From positions 62,001 through 126,000 of the forward strand of contig NZ_JAPFQO010000008.1 of the NCBI RefSeq assembly GCF_026241195.1: DNA of 64,000 bases, in the 5' to 3' direction. This stretch comes from Pontibacter anaerobius (GTDB taxonomy: Bacteria > Bacteroidota > Bacteroidia > Cytophagales > Hymenobacteraceae). Both the position numbers and the translations under genes were made by a program. Under the pieces are notes generated by a model that was given only the letters and a program-made list of their open reading frames with translations, had not been told where the DNA came from and did no database searches. Of this stretch, positions 26,187-34,537 are shown piece by piece. Each line of letters opens with the position of its first letter. Position 1 is the stretch's first letter.

Positions 26187-27315
26187 AAGTTCTGATGGTT
26201 CGTCCTTTCCAGCTGTAGCGCCCTAAAAGGCCCAGAACAGCTGTAATCAGCACGTATGGGATGTAAACGAACTGCAGAGGCAGCATGTACCAAAGGTAGC
26301 TACGCACCTGCAGAAAACCCGTTATCAATCTTAAAAATAAGAAATCGACGGCAAATTTGGTAAGGTAGCCGGATAAAAAGACCCACCCGGCAAGCTTACC
26401 CCACAACACCAGCGGTATTGCCAGAAAAAGCAGCAGGTTTATCAGGAAAACGCTTAGCGCCACCAGCTGCACCTGCAGGTTCTGATAGGCTTTCCACTTG
26501 CTGGCCCACCTCACACGCTGTTGCATAAAAGAATTCAGTGTTTTACGTGCCGAAGTATAAACTATAGCTTCATGGTTTTTCAGGAATTTAACCCGTCCCG
26601 GAAAGGCTTTATCCACTTTGTGGAGCAGGAACTCATCGTCGCCACTGGCCACATTTTCGTTTCCGGCAAAGCCCCCCACTCTCTCGAAGATATATTTGCT
26701 GTAAGCCAGGTTAGCGCCGTTGCACATGTTCGGTTGGCCCATCCCGATGGAGGCTCCCCCAATCCCGATCAGGCTGGCAAACTCCACGAGTTGCATTCGC
26801 TCAAAATGAGAATGGGTATGGTGAAAACTCACCGGCCCGCTGATGAAGTATGGCTGCTCTGTTTCGTAAAGGTAGGCATAGCTGCGCAGCCACTCCGGCC
26901 CCACCCGGCAGTCACCATCAGTGAACACCAGCAGTTCTCCCTGCGCCTGCTCCACCCCCACCTGCACGGCTGCCTTTTTTCCTCCATACTTAACATAACT
27001 CTCTAACTGAAGACATTTAACCGGAAGGTCGGTTGCAAGTATAAACTTCTCCACCAGGGCGGGTGTCATATCCTCGGAATGGTCGTCCACCACCAGTACC
27101 TCCAGCAGCTCGAGGGGGTAGTTTTGTTGTGCTACATCCTGTAGCAGGTGCAGTATGTTTTCGGCCTCGTTGCGGGCGGGCACGATGACCGTGATGCGCG
27201 TAGCAGGATGAAAGGCGGCAGGCGCAGCAACTGCAGGCATGACTTTCCAGGCCCGCCACCTGCTCAGAATAATCCAACTATACCAAACCATCGACAGCAG
27301 GAGTAACCACATCAT
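26167..27315 (-). CDS. Membrane family 2 glycosyltransferase
   Basis: 382 residues: one N-terminal helix, a GT-A domain (RITVIVPARNEAENI, VVDDHSEDMT, LLVFTDGDCRV with the DxD, SGDDEFL, and QQRVRWASKW) and three C-terminal helices. It overlaps the upstream gene by 4 bases (27312-27315) and the downstream small gene by 20, so translation of all three is coupled. A membrane transferase next to an UPF0104-type protein is a common pairing, probably for glycolipid or surface-polymer synthesis; the sugar is not predictable. Confidence 0.92.
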   Translation of the reverse strand: MMWLLLLSMVWYSWIILSRWRAWKVMPAVAAPAAFHPATRITVIVPARNEAENILHLLQDVAQQNYPLELLEVLVVDDHSEDMTPALVEKFILATDLPVKCLQLESYVKYGGKKAAVQVGVEQAQGELLVFTDGDCRVGPEWLRSYAYLYETEQPYFISGPVSFHHTHSHFERMQLVEFASLIGIGGASIGMGQPNMCNGANLAYSKYIFERVGGFAGNENVASGDDEFLLHKVDKAFPGRVKFLKNHEAIVYTSARKTLNSFMQQRVRWASKWKAYQNLQVQLVALSVFLINLLLFLAIPLVLWGKLAGWVFLSGYLTKFAVDFLFLRLITGFLQVRSYLWYMLPLQFVYIPYVLITAVLGLLGRYSWKGRTIRTYEQQRV

Positions 27316-28301
27316 GCCGCCACCCCTTTCTTCTTCAACCGAAGGCGCAGCACAAAGGCCAGCCCTACCACGCTAGGCACCGCTATATTGAGCAGCCACA
27401 GGCTAAGGCTGGCACTGAGCACCTGCAGTCGCTCCTGCCCAAGCAGGCCAAACAGGTACATGGCCGACAACTCCCGCACGCCAAGGTCTGACAGAAGACT
27501 CACCGACGGCACCACTGATTTCAGGAAGAAAGCACCCGATACGCCGCTTAGGTACTGCAGCGGGCTCAGGCGCACCTCAAAAAGTATGAGCAGAAGTATA
27601 AACTGCCCGAGAAACACTGCATAGCGTCCCAGCGAAAGCCACAGTAGTCGCGTCATCTCCACAGAAGTATAGGCTCCCATACTAGACAGGTAAGGCACAA
27701 ACGCACGTAGTGGTTTAATGGCAGCCACTACCGCCACCATCGCTTTTGCGTTATAGAGCAACAGGAGCATGGCAATACAGAGCGCCAGCAGCAGTATAAA
27801 CACACTCAGCGAAACGCCCGGGTAAGCCTGCCACCCAAAGGCAAGTATAAAGTATAACAAGCCTACAGAGCCAGCCAGCACCGTAGCCACCAGTTGGCAG
27901 AACCGGCCAATAAAAATGGCTCCGATGGCCTCCAGGCGCTGCCGGCTTTTCAGTTCCAGCACACGGCCGGCATAGTCGCCGAGGCGGTTCGGGGTAATAA
28001 AGCCCAGCGTGAGCCCTACCATAACGGCACGGTATGCCCGCCAATACGAAATAGGCTCCAGCTTTTGACCCAGCAGCTGCCACTTGCGTGCCTCAAAGCC
28101 CCAGTTTACAGGTATAAGTACGGCTGTAAGTATAAACAGTGCTCTTAGCGGGCTCTGCAACGCTTTCCTCAGGATGTCGCCCCAGCTCAGAAAAGTATCC
28201 GGCGCCGTAAAGATGGCCTGGTAGAGCAGGAACAGTGTTAGCACCACCACCAGCGCCTTAACCAGCACCAAAAGGAATTTTTTATGAAGCTTGATGTTCA
28301 A
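27312..28301 (-). CDS. UPF0104 / lysylphosphatidylglycerol synthase-like transmembrane protein
   Basis: 329 residues with about eight membrane helices and the family hallmark [19 protein letters not shown] near residue 95 (consensus PxRxGE/D). The C-terminal [12 protein letters not shown] segment also fits. It has only the flippase-like membrane part of MprF and no cytosolic synthase domain. It is the first gene of the glycosyltransferase operon and is divergent from ruvC. It may translocate a lipid made by its neighbours; that is inference from the pairing. Confidence 0.88.
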   Translation of the reverse strand: MNIKLHKKFLLVLVKALVVVLTLFLLYQAIFTAPDTFLSWGDILRKALQSPLRALFILTAVLIPVNWGFEARKWQLLGQKLEPISYWRAYRAVMVGLTLGFITPNRLGDYAGRVLELKSRQRLEAIGAIFIGRFCQLVATVLAGSVGLLYFILAFGWQAYPGVSLSVFILLLALCIAMLLLLYNAKAMVAVVAAIKPLRAFVPYLSSMGAYTSVEMTRLLWLSLGRYAVFLGQFILLLILFEVRLSPLQYLSGVSGAFFLKSVVPSVSLLSDLGVRELSAMYLFGLLGQERLQVLSASLSLWLLNIAVPSVVGLAFVLRLRLKKKGVAA

Positions 28302-28319
28302 GATAATGTCTTATTTTTG
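28291..28319 (+). promoter_or_regulatory. Promoter of ruvC
   Basis: TTG at 28291-28293 and TATTTTTG at 28312-28319 fit the Bacteroidota -33/-7 pattern with 18 bases between. The expected transcription start is close to the ATG at 28326, implying a very short or absent leader. The promoter overlaps the first codons of the divergent gene. Confidence 0.65.
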
Positions 28320-28325
28320 CACCCT

Positions 28326-28898
28326 ATGGCTTACTCTACTGCACTACCACCCAATAAACTCATCCTTGGTATCGACCCCGGCACACAAGTTATGGGCTAT
28401 GGCTTGATCGAAGTGACTGGTTCTAAGGTGCAGGTGCTGCAGTTCGGCGTTATCCACCTGAAAAGCTACAGTAACCACGCCATCAAGTTAAAGAAAATTT
28501 TTGACCGGATGATACAGCTCATCGACGAGTACCTGCCCGACGAGCTGGCCATTGAGTCTCCTTTTTACGGCACCAACGTGCAAAGTATGCTAAAGTTGGG
28601 CCGTGCGCAGGGTGTAGCCATCGCCGCTGCCCTCTCCCGCGACATACCTTACGTGGAGTATGCCCCCAAGAAGATAAAGCAGTCCATCACCGGCAATGGA
28701 AACGCCTCAAAAGAGCAGGTGGCCAGCATGCTGATGCAAATCCTGAAGATACAGGAGGTTCCGAAACTGCTTGACGCCACCGATGCACTCGGCGTGGCGC
28801 TCTGCCACCATTACCAGAAAGGCAATAATGCCAAGCAGGGCGGCAAGTCCTGGAAGAGTTTTCTCACGGATAATCCAGATAGACTGGCGAGTAAGTAA
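28326..28898 (+). CDS. ruvC: Holliday junction endonuclease RuvC
   Basis: 190 residues from ATG 28326. An upstream ATG at 28284 is in frame but lies before the promoter, so it is rejected. RuvC cuts Holliday junctions with RuvAB. The acidic residues are present: [14 protein letters not shown] (first Asp), [11 protein letters not shown] (Glu) and [15 protein letters not shown] (Asp pair). The C-terminus is slightly extended and basic ([12 protein letters not shown]). No other ruv gene is nearby. A spacer full of repeats follows. Confidence 0.95.
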   Translation: MAYSTALPPNKLILGIDPGTQVMGYGLIEVTGSKVQVLQFGVIHLKSYSNHAIKLKKIFDRMIQLIDEYLPDELAIESPFYGTNVQSMLKLGRAQGVAIAAALSRDIPYVEYAPKKIKQSITGNGNASKEQVASMLMQILKIQEVPKLLDATDALGVALCHHYQKGNNAKQGGKSWKSFLTDNPDRLASK

Positions 28899-28904
28899 TG
28901 GTTT

Positions 28905-29790
28905 ATACTTTTATACTTGCCTTTCCCGCTCATTTCCCGTTATTCCGGACGTCTCGATCCCGAACTTAAAGAGGGGCATTTCCCCCACCTGGCACAGATT
29001 TCCTAATTCGCCAACTTATACTTGCCAGTTTATACTTACTCCTCCTGGCGCAAGTCTTCAGACTTGTGTCCTACAATGGTGTTGAGTTTGTAACTCAACT
29101 GGCTCGGAGAGCCATACCTTATACTTTACCTATACTTTTATACTTGCCTTTCCCGCTGTTCCGGATATCCTAGTCCGGAACCTTTCTCCCGCGGACTTCC
29201 TAGTCCGCATACTTATACTTCCATAGCCGCTGCTTCCTTTAGCTTGAAGCAAGCTATCCTTACTAGCTGCCGTTCATCCTCAGTCTTACGAACCTAAAGT
29301 TGCACCTCCTGCTTTGGCTCCCTCAGGCCCGGGAGGGCTCGTCTTCCCGCATCGAGCGGTGTTCCCTCCTGCGCCAGGGCGCTGCCGCTCTCGCGGCACC
29401 GGATCTCACAAGGCGCTCAACGGAAAGACTGGGATCAGTTTTCGATAGCCATCGCTATACCACTGGGACCGGACTCCCTTTTTTAGGAGAGGGCTGGGGT
29501 GAGGTAAATTCCCCTCTCGGGAGGGGCAGGGGTGGGTTTACACTTGTAGGGACAAGTCATGCCCTGTCCGTGCTATACCCGCAGCTATGAAATTTATACT
29601 TCAGCCAAAGCAGTTACAGGCTCCCCTCCTTAGTCAAGGAGGGGCAGGGGTGGTTGGATACTGCTGCAGACCCAACAGGAAACACACTCCCCTCCTTTTA
29701 CTAAACTCAAATCCTTTTTTAGTAATGAACAAGGGCAATTGCACTTGTTCCTCACCTGCTGCAAAAACCAAAAGAGCCGGTACTTCTGCA
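28905..29790. repeat. Repeat-rich spacer, copy A
   Basis: A spacer of about 900 bases without a credible gene. It begins with a dense run of TATACTT heptamers (at least eight between 28900 and 29220). From 29046 to 29450 it matches the spacer at 40101-40500, including small palindromes (CAAGTCTTCAGACTTG, GAGTTTGTAACTC, TTCCGGATATCCTAGTCCGGAA approximately, GCGGACTTCCTAGTCCGC) and a core at 29318-29432 that is nearly identical in both. Then follow G/C-rich elements of the form CCCCTC...GAGGGGCAGGGGTGG at about 29500-29535 and 29613-29655. The short frame of 96 codons at 29300 lies inside the repeat and is not credible. Confidence 0.8.
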
Positions 29791-29827
29791 GTACCGGCTC
29801 CCTGATATTTCTTTCTCCAGATGTTAT

Positions 29828-30229
29828 TTACGAAGCGTTGTAGGCTTCTTTGATCTTAGCGGCAACCTCTTCGAACTCCTCTTTGCTGAACTGCTTTTTG
29901 TTGGCAAAGTTCATATCCTGCATGCTGTTGAGCGGAATGAGGTGCACGTGCGCGTGTGGCACCTCTATGCCCACCACTGCCACACCGATGCGCTTGCAGG
30001 GCACAGCTTTCTCTATGGCTGCAGCCACTTTTTTGGCGAAAGCCATCAGGCCCAGGTACAGCTCATCGTCCAGGTCGAAGAGGTAGTCTATCTGCTGCTT
30101 CGGTATTACTAAGGTGTGGCCTTTGGCAGTTGGGAACACATCCAGAAAGGCAAGGTAGCGGTCATCCTCTGCTATTTTGTAGGCAGGTATTTCTCCGTTT
30201 ACAATCTTAGTGAAAATCGAAGCTTCCAT
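29828..30229 (-). CDS. HIT family hydrolase
   Basis: 133 residues of the HINT/histidine triad branch, hydrolysing nucleotide phosphoramidates or similar. The triad VPHAHVHLIPL is near residue 100, and SIFTKIVNGEIPAYKI at the N-terminus is typical. Only 3 bases separate it from the greA stop, so it is co-transcribed with greA. Inverted repeat GAGCCGGTACTTCTGCAGTACCGGCTC at about 29774-29800 lies just downstream and probably ends the transcript. Confidence 0.95.
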   Translation of the reverse strand: MEASIFTKIVNGEIPAYKIAEDDRYLAFLDVFPTAKGHTLVIPKQQIDYLFDLDDELYLGLMAFAKKVAAAIEKAVPCKRIGVAVVGIEVPHAHVHLIPLNSMQDMNFANKKQFSKEEFEEVAAKIKEAYNAS

Positions 30230-30232
30230 AGT

Positions 30233-30706
30233 TTATCGGCTTATTTCCAGTATCTCGAACTCAATTTTACCGGCCGGTATGGTAATCTCGGCCACATCGC
30301 CCACCGACTTGCCCAGCAGGCCCTTTCCGATCGGCGACTTTACAGAGATTTTGCCGGAGGCCAGGTCTGCTTCCTCCTCGGCAACCAAAGTATAATCAAC
30401 GACCATGTTGTTCTTCAGGTTTTTGAGCTTCACCTTCGATAAGATCAGCGCCTTGCTCGAATCCAGGTTCGACTCGTCGATCAGGCGGGCGTTGCCCATA
30501 ACCTCTTCCATCTTGGCTATTTTCAGCTCCAGGTGCCCCTGTGCATCTTTGGCTGCATCATACTCAGCGTTCTCACTAAGGTCTCCTTTGTCGCGTGCCT
30601 CAGCCAGTTGGCGCGCCACTTCGGCACGGCCTTTCGTTTTGAGCTCTGCTAACTCGTCTTTCAGCTTTTGCAGCCCCTCAGCAGTGTAATAATTGATCTT
30701 GCTCAT
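30233..30706 (-). CDS. greA: Transcription elongation factor GreA
   Basis: 157 residues from ATG 30706 (MSKINYYTAEGLQKL), the normal length for GreA; an upstream in-frame start would add 11 residues with no family match. The N-terminal coiled-coil has the acidic tip region (GDLSENAEYDAAKDAQGHLE) that enters the RNA polymerase channel to stimulate transcript cleavage. The C-terminal FKBP-like domain includes SPIGKGLLGKSVGDVAEI. It is the first gene of an operon with the HIT protein. Confidence 0.96.
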   Translation of the reverse strand: MSKINYYTAEGLQKLKDELAELKTKGRAEVARQLAEARDKGDLSENAEYDAAKDAQGHLELKIAKMEEVMGNARLIDESNLDSSKALILSKVKLKNLKNNMVVDYTLVAEEEADLASGKISVKSPIGKGLLGKSVGDVAEITIPAGKIEFEILEISR

Positions 30707-30738
30707 AATTAGGTTTTCACGTTTTAAACACAAAAACA

Positions 30739-30775
30739 AAAAGAACGGTTATGGCCTGCATAACCGTTCTTTTTG
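30739..30775. terminator. Bidirectional terminator
   Basis: 13-bp stem AAGAACGGTTATG / CATAACCGTTCTT with 5-base loop, flanked by A- and T-runs on both sides. It lies between greA and the upstream dehydrogenase gene and most likely ends the latter. Confidence 0.8.
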
Positions 30776-31013
30776 CCAAATATGTAAAATAATTTAATTC
30801 TTTTCCAGTGCGGAGGCAGGTAAAATAACAACTGCCGCCAAGTTTAGCATAAGCCTGACTTTTTGCATTTCTGATCGCCAGAGAGCTCCTCCCCCGCAGC
30901 GTATGTATAAAGCAAAGATAAAAATATTTATGATATCGCGCTTAAAATTTTTCCTTCCAAAAAACGACTCCGGCGCTAATCTCAGCAACGCAGGAAGTAT
31001 AAAAAAGGATGCA

Positions 31014-32015
31014 TTACCTTACCAGCAGCTGCTGAATTTTGCGCACCAGCACCTCATTTATCTTTACGTAAGACTCATGCGTCCAGCCGGCGATGTGGGG
31101 AGTTAAAATAACGTTTGGTGCTGAGGCTAGAAATTCGAAGTCCTGCTGCTGTTGCTCGGTCAGGGTATGTAGTTTCTCGTTCTCCAGCACATCCAGGGCG
31201 GCGCCTTTTATACTTCCTACCCTCAGGTGCCGCACCAGTGCCTGCTGATCCACCACATCGCCGCGCGAGGTGTTCAGGAACCAGAACGGCTTGCTAAAGC
31301 CGCTAAAGAAGGCATCATTGGCAAAGAACAGGTTCTCCTGTATAAAGGGTATGTGCAGGCTCACAATGTCTGCCTCGGCCTGAATCTGCTCCAACGGCAC
31401 GCGGGCCACTGGCAAGTTGATTTTCTCAGGCGCGAATCGGTCGTAGGCCAGCATGCGGCAGCCAAAACCGGTGAGCAGGCGGGCAAAGCTCTGCCCCATA
31501 TTGCCGAAGCCGATGATTCCTACCGTTTTGCCGCTGATCTCCTCTCCCCTGTTCTCCTCGCGCAGCCATACTTTTTGCTGCACCTGGCTGTGGCTGCGCG
31601 AAATGTTACGGAGCAGCGACAGCAGTACACCCACAGAAAACTCCCCAACCGCCTGACTGTTCCCCTCGTTGGCGGCCAACAGTTGTATACCTCGCTCCTG
31701 CAAGGCCTGTTGGTCTATATTATCCACGCCTGCGCCGGCACGGGCCACATACTTAAGGTTATCAGCCAGTTCCAGCGTTTCTGCCGTGATACGCATTTTG
31801 CTTCGTACCACCAGCCCCTCGTAGCTTTGCAGCGCCTCTTGTACATCTTCTGGCTTTATGTCAGGCCGGTAATCTGCCTCCACGCCTATACTTTTCAACA
31901 TCGGGAAGATGCTTGGGTGAATTTCATCGATGATAAGAACTGTGGAGGTGTTTTTTTGTGTAGACACGGGTTGATGGTGGTTGAGGTAGTGTTGCGGTTC
32001 GGTTTTTCTGTTCAT
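31014..32015 (-). CDS. D-2-hydroxyacid dehydrogenase, phosphoglycerate dehydrogenase-like
   Basis: 333 residues from ATG 32015; a TTG 15 bases upstream is possible. The N-terminal catalytic half has VVRSKMRITAETLELA and ARAGAGVDNID; the Rossmann domain has VGIIGFGNMGQSFARLL; the catalytic Arg, Glu and His lie in LNTSRGDVVDQQALV, the ALDVLENEK region and ILTPHIAGWTHES. No ACT or other C-terminal regulatory domain, so it is the short type. It could start serine synthesis, but no serC or serB is adjacent, so the substrate remains open. Confidence 0.9.
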   Translation of the reverse strand: MNRKTEPQHYLNHHQPVSTQKNTSTVLIIDEIHPSIFPMLKSIGVEADYRPDIKPEDVQEALQSYEGLVVRSKMRITAETLELADNLKYVARAGAGVDNIDQQALQERGIQLLAANEGNSQAVGEFSVGVLLSLLRNISRSHSQVQQKVWLREENRGEEISGKTVGIIGFGNMGQSFARLLTGFGCRMLAYDRFAPEKINLPVARVPLEQIQAEADIVSLHIPFIQENLFFANDAFFSGFSKPFWFLNTSRGDVVDQQALVRHLRVGSIKGAALDVLENEKLHTLTEQQQQDFEFLASAPNVILTPHIAGWTHESYVKINEVLVRKIQQLLVR

Positions 32016-32238
32016 TTGTAGTGGCAGCAAGTATAAACCAGCCTTGGTGGGGCGGCAGGCAAAGGGAAAGTATAAGGTGAGGAAAAATTAAAAGTATAAA
32101 CAACCGCTTAAAGGGATTTTATACTTTACAAAATTCTGCCGGGATATACTTTTGCCTTGGCAACCACTGCCCCGATGAGCCATTGCGGCCTTCGAAACCC
32201 TAAACTACGAAAAAACAGCTTTGCCAGGCAAGCTACCG

Positions 32239-33591
32239 CTACAGGTTATACAGCACATGCGCTATACCAAAGTAGATGGTCAGGCCCAACAGATCGTTAG
32301 CGGTGGTAATGAACGGGCCGGCAGCCACGGCAGGGTTAATGCCTACTTTATCAAGTATCATGGGGGTGATAGTGCCCATCAGCGAGGCCAGCATGACCAC
32401 CGAGAACAGCGCCACCGATACTACCATGGCCAGCGTAAAGTCCTGCTTGAAAAGGTATGTAGCCGAGAAAACAAGTATGGAAATAATCAGCGCGTTAAGT
32501 AGCGCCACCAGTATCACCTTAATCAAACGCTGCGTAATATTATCAAACATCACCTCGTTGGAGGAAAGTGTTTGGATGATGATGGAAGAGGACTGTATGC
32601 CCACGTTACCGCCCGTTGCCGTGATCAGCGGTACGAAAAGCGCAATGGCCGGCAGCAGCGCAATGTCATCTTCGTAGAAGCCCATGAAGTGCGCCGCCAG
32701 CAATCCGCCCACCATACCAATGATGAGCCAGGGCAGTCGGGCGCGGGAGATGCGCAGCACGCTGTCGTCCTCTTCTACATTCTCGGAGATACCTGTCATG
32801 AGCTGGCGGCTGAGCTCGGCCTGCTCCTGCATCACGTCCACTACGTCGTCGATGGTGATACGCCCCAGCAGGCGGCCCTGAATATTCACCACGGGAATGG
32901 CCTCCAGGTCGTAACGCTGCATTACGCTCACTACCTCGCTCTCGTCTTTGTAAGACTCTATCGAGATCACGTCCTCGCTGTAGATATCCTTTACCTGGGT
33001 ATCATCTTTAGAAAGCAGCAGGCGCTTTACACTGACGCGGCCCAGCAGCTTATCGCGGTCGTCTACCACATACACGGTGTAGATGCGGGCCACCCGCTCG
33101 GCCTGTCGCCGCACCTCTTCAATACACTGCCTTACACGCCAGTTCAGATTTACTTTTATGAGCTCCTTTGCCATCAGACCGCCGGCGCAATCCTCCTCGT
33201 AGTGCAGGAGGTCCAGAATGGCAGCAGCTTTCTCGTCATTATCTATATGTGCGATGACTTCCTCCCGCGTCTGCACCGACTGCTCGTTCAGGATATCCAC
33301 GGCGTCGTCGGAGTGCATCAGGTTTACATAGCGGGCAATCTCCTCGCTTGTGAACTTGTCTAGAAACTCATTGCGGATGTCGTCGTCCAGGTCGCTCAGG
33401 ATCTCGGCACCCACTTCCGGCGGCAATTGGTCCAGCACATAGCGCGACTCGTTCGGGTCGAGCTCATAGAGCACCGTGGTAATGTCGGCGGGGTGCATCT
33501 CGGCCATGGTACTCAGGAGAAAATCCCGGTCCTGGCGTTCAATGGCTTCCTCTACCTGCTCAATATACTCACGTGTGATCTCTACCTGCAT
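32239..33591 (-). CDS. mgtE: Magnesium transporter MgtE
   Basis: 450 residues with the full MgtE plan: an acidic N-domain of helical repeats (about 1-125, with LPPEVGAEILSDLDDD), two CBS domains (about 130-255), a plug helix and five C-terminal membrane helices (ATGGNVGIQSSSIIIQTL in the pore region). Mg2+-gated channel of the inner membrane. It starts one base after the rsmA stop, so the two are one operon. Length and motif order are normal. Confidence 0.95.
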   Translation of the reverse strand: MQVEITREYIEQVEEAIERQDRDFLLSTMAEMHPADITTVLYELDPNESRYVLDQLPPEVGAEILSDLDDDIRNEFLDKFTSEEIARYVNLMHSDDAVDILNEQSVQTREEVIAHIDNDEKAAAILDLLHYEEDCAGGLMAKELIKVNLNWRVRQCIEEVRRQAERVARIYTVYVVDDRDKLLGRVSVKRLLLSKDDTQVKDIYSEDVISIESYKDESEVVSVMQRYDLEAIPVVNIQGRLLGRITIDDVVDVMQEQAELSRQLMTGISENVEEDDSVLRISRARLPWLIIGMVGGLLAAHFMGFYEDDIALLPAIALFVPLITATGGNVGIQSSSIIIQTLSSNEVMFDNITQRLIKVILVALLNALIISILVFSATYLFKQDFTLAMVVSVALFSVVMLASLMGTITPMILDKVGINPAVAAGPFITTANDLLGLTIYFGIAHVLYNL

Positions 33592-33592
33592 A

Positions 33593-34378
33593 CTATTCCT
33601 TTAAATTCTGCTCTACAAGTTGTGTCAGTTCTACGAAATCCTGCACCGAAAGCTGCTCGGCGCGCTTGTCGAAAACAGGCAATGCCTGCACTTCGGGTGG
33701 CAAGTTATAACTTCGGAGGGAGTTACGCAGCGTCTTGCGCCGGGTTCCGAAACTTAATTTCACCACTTTATGGAAAAGCTTCTCGTCGCAGTCCAGCTTC
33801 TCCACGTTGTTGCGCACCAAACTAATAACCGCCGACTTCACCTTGGGCGGCGGGTTGAACACATGCTCGCTCACCGTAAACTTGTAGTCTATAGTATAAA
33901 ACGCCTGCAGCAGCACGCTCAGAATACCATACGCCTTGGATCCCGGAGGCGATGCCAGCCGCTCGGCCACCTCCTTCTGAATCATGCACACCACCTCCGG
34001 CACCACATCGCGGTGCTCCAGCACTTTAAAAAATATCTGGCTTGAGATGTTGTAAGGGAAGTTACCGATGATGGCGAACCTGCCCGGAAACAGCGTACTT
34101 AGGTCCGTTTTCAGGAAATCGGCGGAAATGATGCGTTCGCCGAGCTGCGGGAAGTGCTGCTGTAGGTAGGCAATAGACTCACGGTCTATGTCCACCACCG
34201 TGGTACGGTATTCTTTATGCTGCAACAGATACTGCGTGAGCACACCCATTCCGGGGCCAATCTCCAGCACGTCCTGAACGCCGCCGGGCAGCGTGAGTTG
34301 CTCCACTATCTTAATCGCAATGTTCTGGTCTACCAGGAAATGCTGGCCCAGGTGCTTCTTGGGTCTTACGTTGCTCAC
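33593..34378 (-). CDS. rsmA: 16S rRNA dimethyladenosine transferase RsmA/KsgA
   Basis: 261 residues if started at GTG 34378 (VSNVRPKKHLGQHFLVDQ), which gives the usual N-terminus; a TTG at 34408 would add 10 residues. RsmA methylates two adjacent adenosines near the 3' end of 16S rRNA. The SAM motif VLEIGPGMGVLTQYLL and the catalytic IGNFPYNIS (NxPY) are intact, and the C-terminal domain includes NPPPKVKSAVISL. The first gene of an operon with mgtE; divergent from the aminopeptidase gene. Confidence 0.95.
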   Translation of the reverse strand: MSNVRPKKHLGQHFLVDQNIAIKIVEQLTLPGGVQDVLEIGPGMGVLTQYLLQHKEYRTTVVDIDRESIAYLQQHFPQLGERIISADFLKTDLSTLFPGRFAIIGNFPYNISSQIFFKVLEHRDVVPEVVCMIQKEVAERLASPPGSKAYGILSVLLQAFYTIDYKFTVSEHVFNPPPKVKSAVISLVRNNVEKLDCDEKLFHKVVKLSFGTRRKTLRNSLRSYNLPPEVQALPVFDKRAEQLSVQDFVELTQLVEQNLKE

Positions 34379-34537
34379 GTTGTGTTGCTTATGGTTTTGC
34401 AGGCGCAAAGTATACTTTTCCGCCCAAACCCGTTATACTTTAATTGTACGCGATTTCCAGCAAAAGCCGCGGCGGCGCCGGTTTTCACATTACGTATTAT
34501 ACTTACTATATTGCGCACTCAAAGATACGAACGACAG

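Noticed and set aside
28284..28325. Longer RuvC start at ATG 28284
   Set aside because: It precedes the promoter and overlaps the divergent gene; RuvC homology begins after 28326.
29300..29590. Open frame of 96 codons in the spacer after ruvC
   Set aside because: It lies inside the dispersed repeat, whose other copy at 40.4 kb does not keep the frame; composition is set by hairpins.
30794..30988. Minus-strand frame of 64 codons between greA and the hydroxyacid dehydrogenase
   Set aside because: No family pattern, no promoter or start context, and it sits right after the dehydrogenase stop where a terminator follows; more likely untranslated.
34217..34537. N-terminal extension of the aminopeptidase
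   Set aside because: It runs antisense through rsmA and gives a 107-residue part unlike any M17 enzyme; ATG 34538 gives a normal protein.
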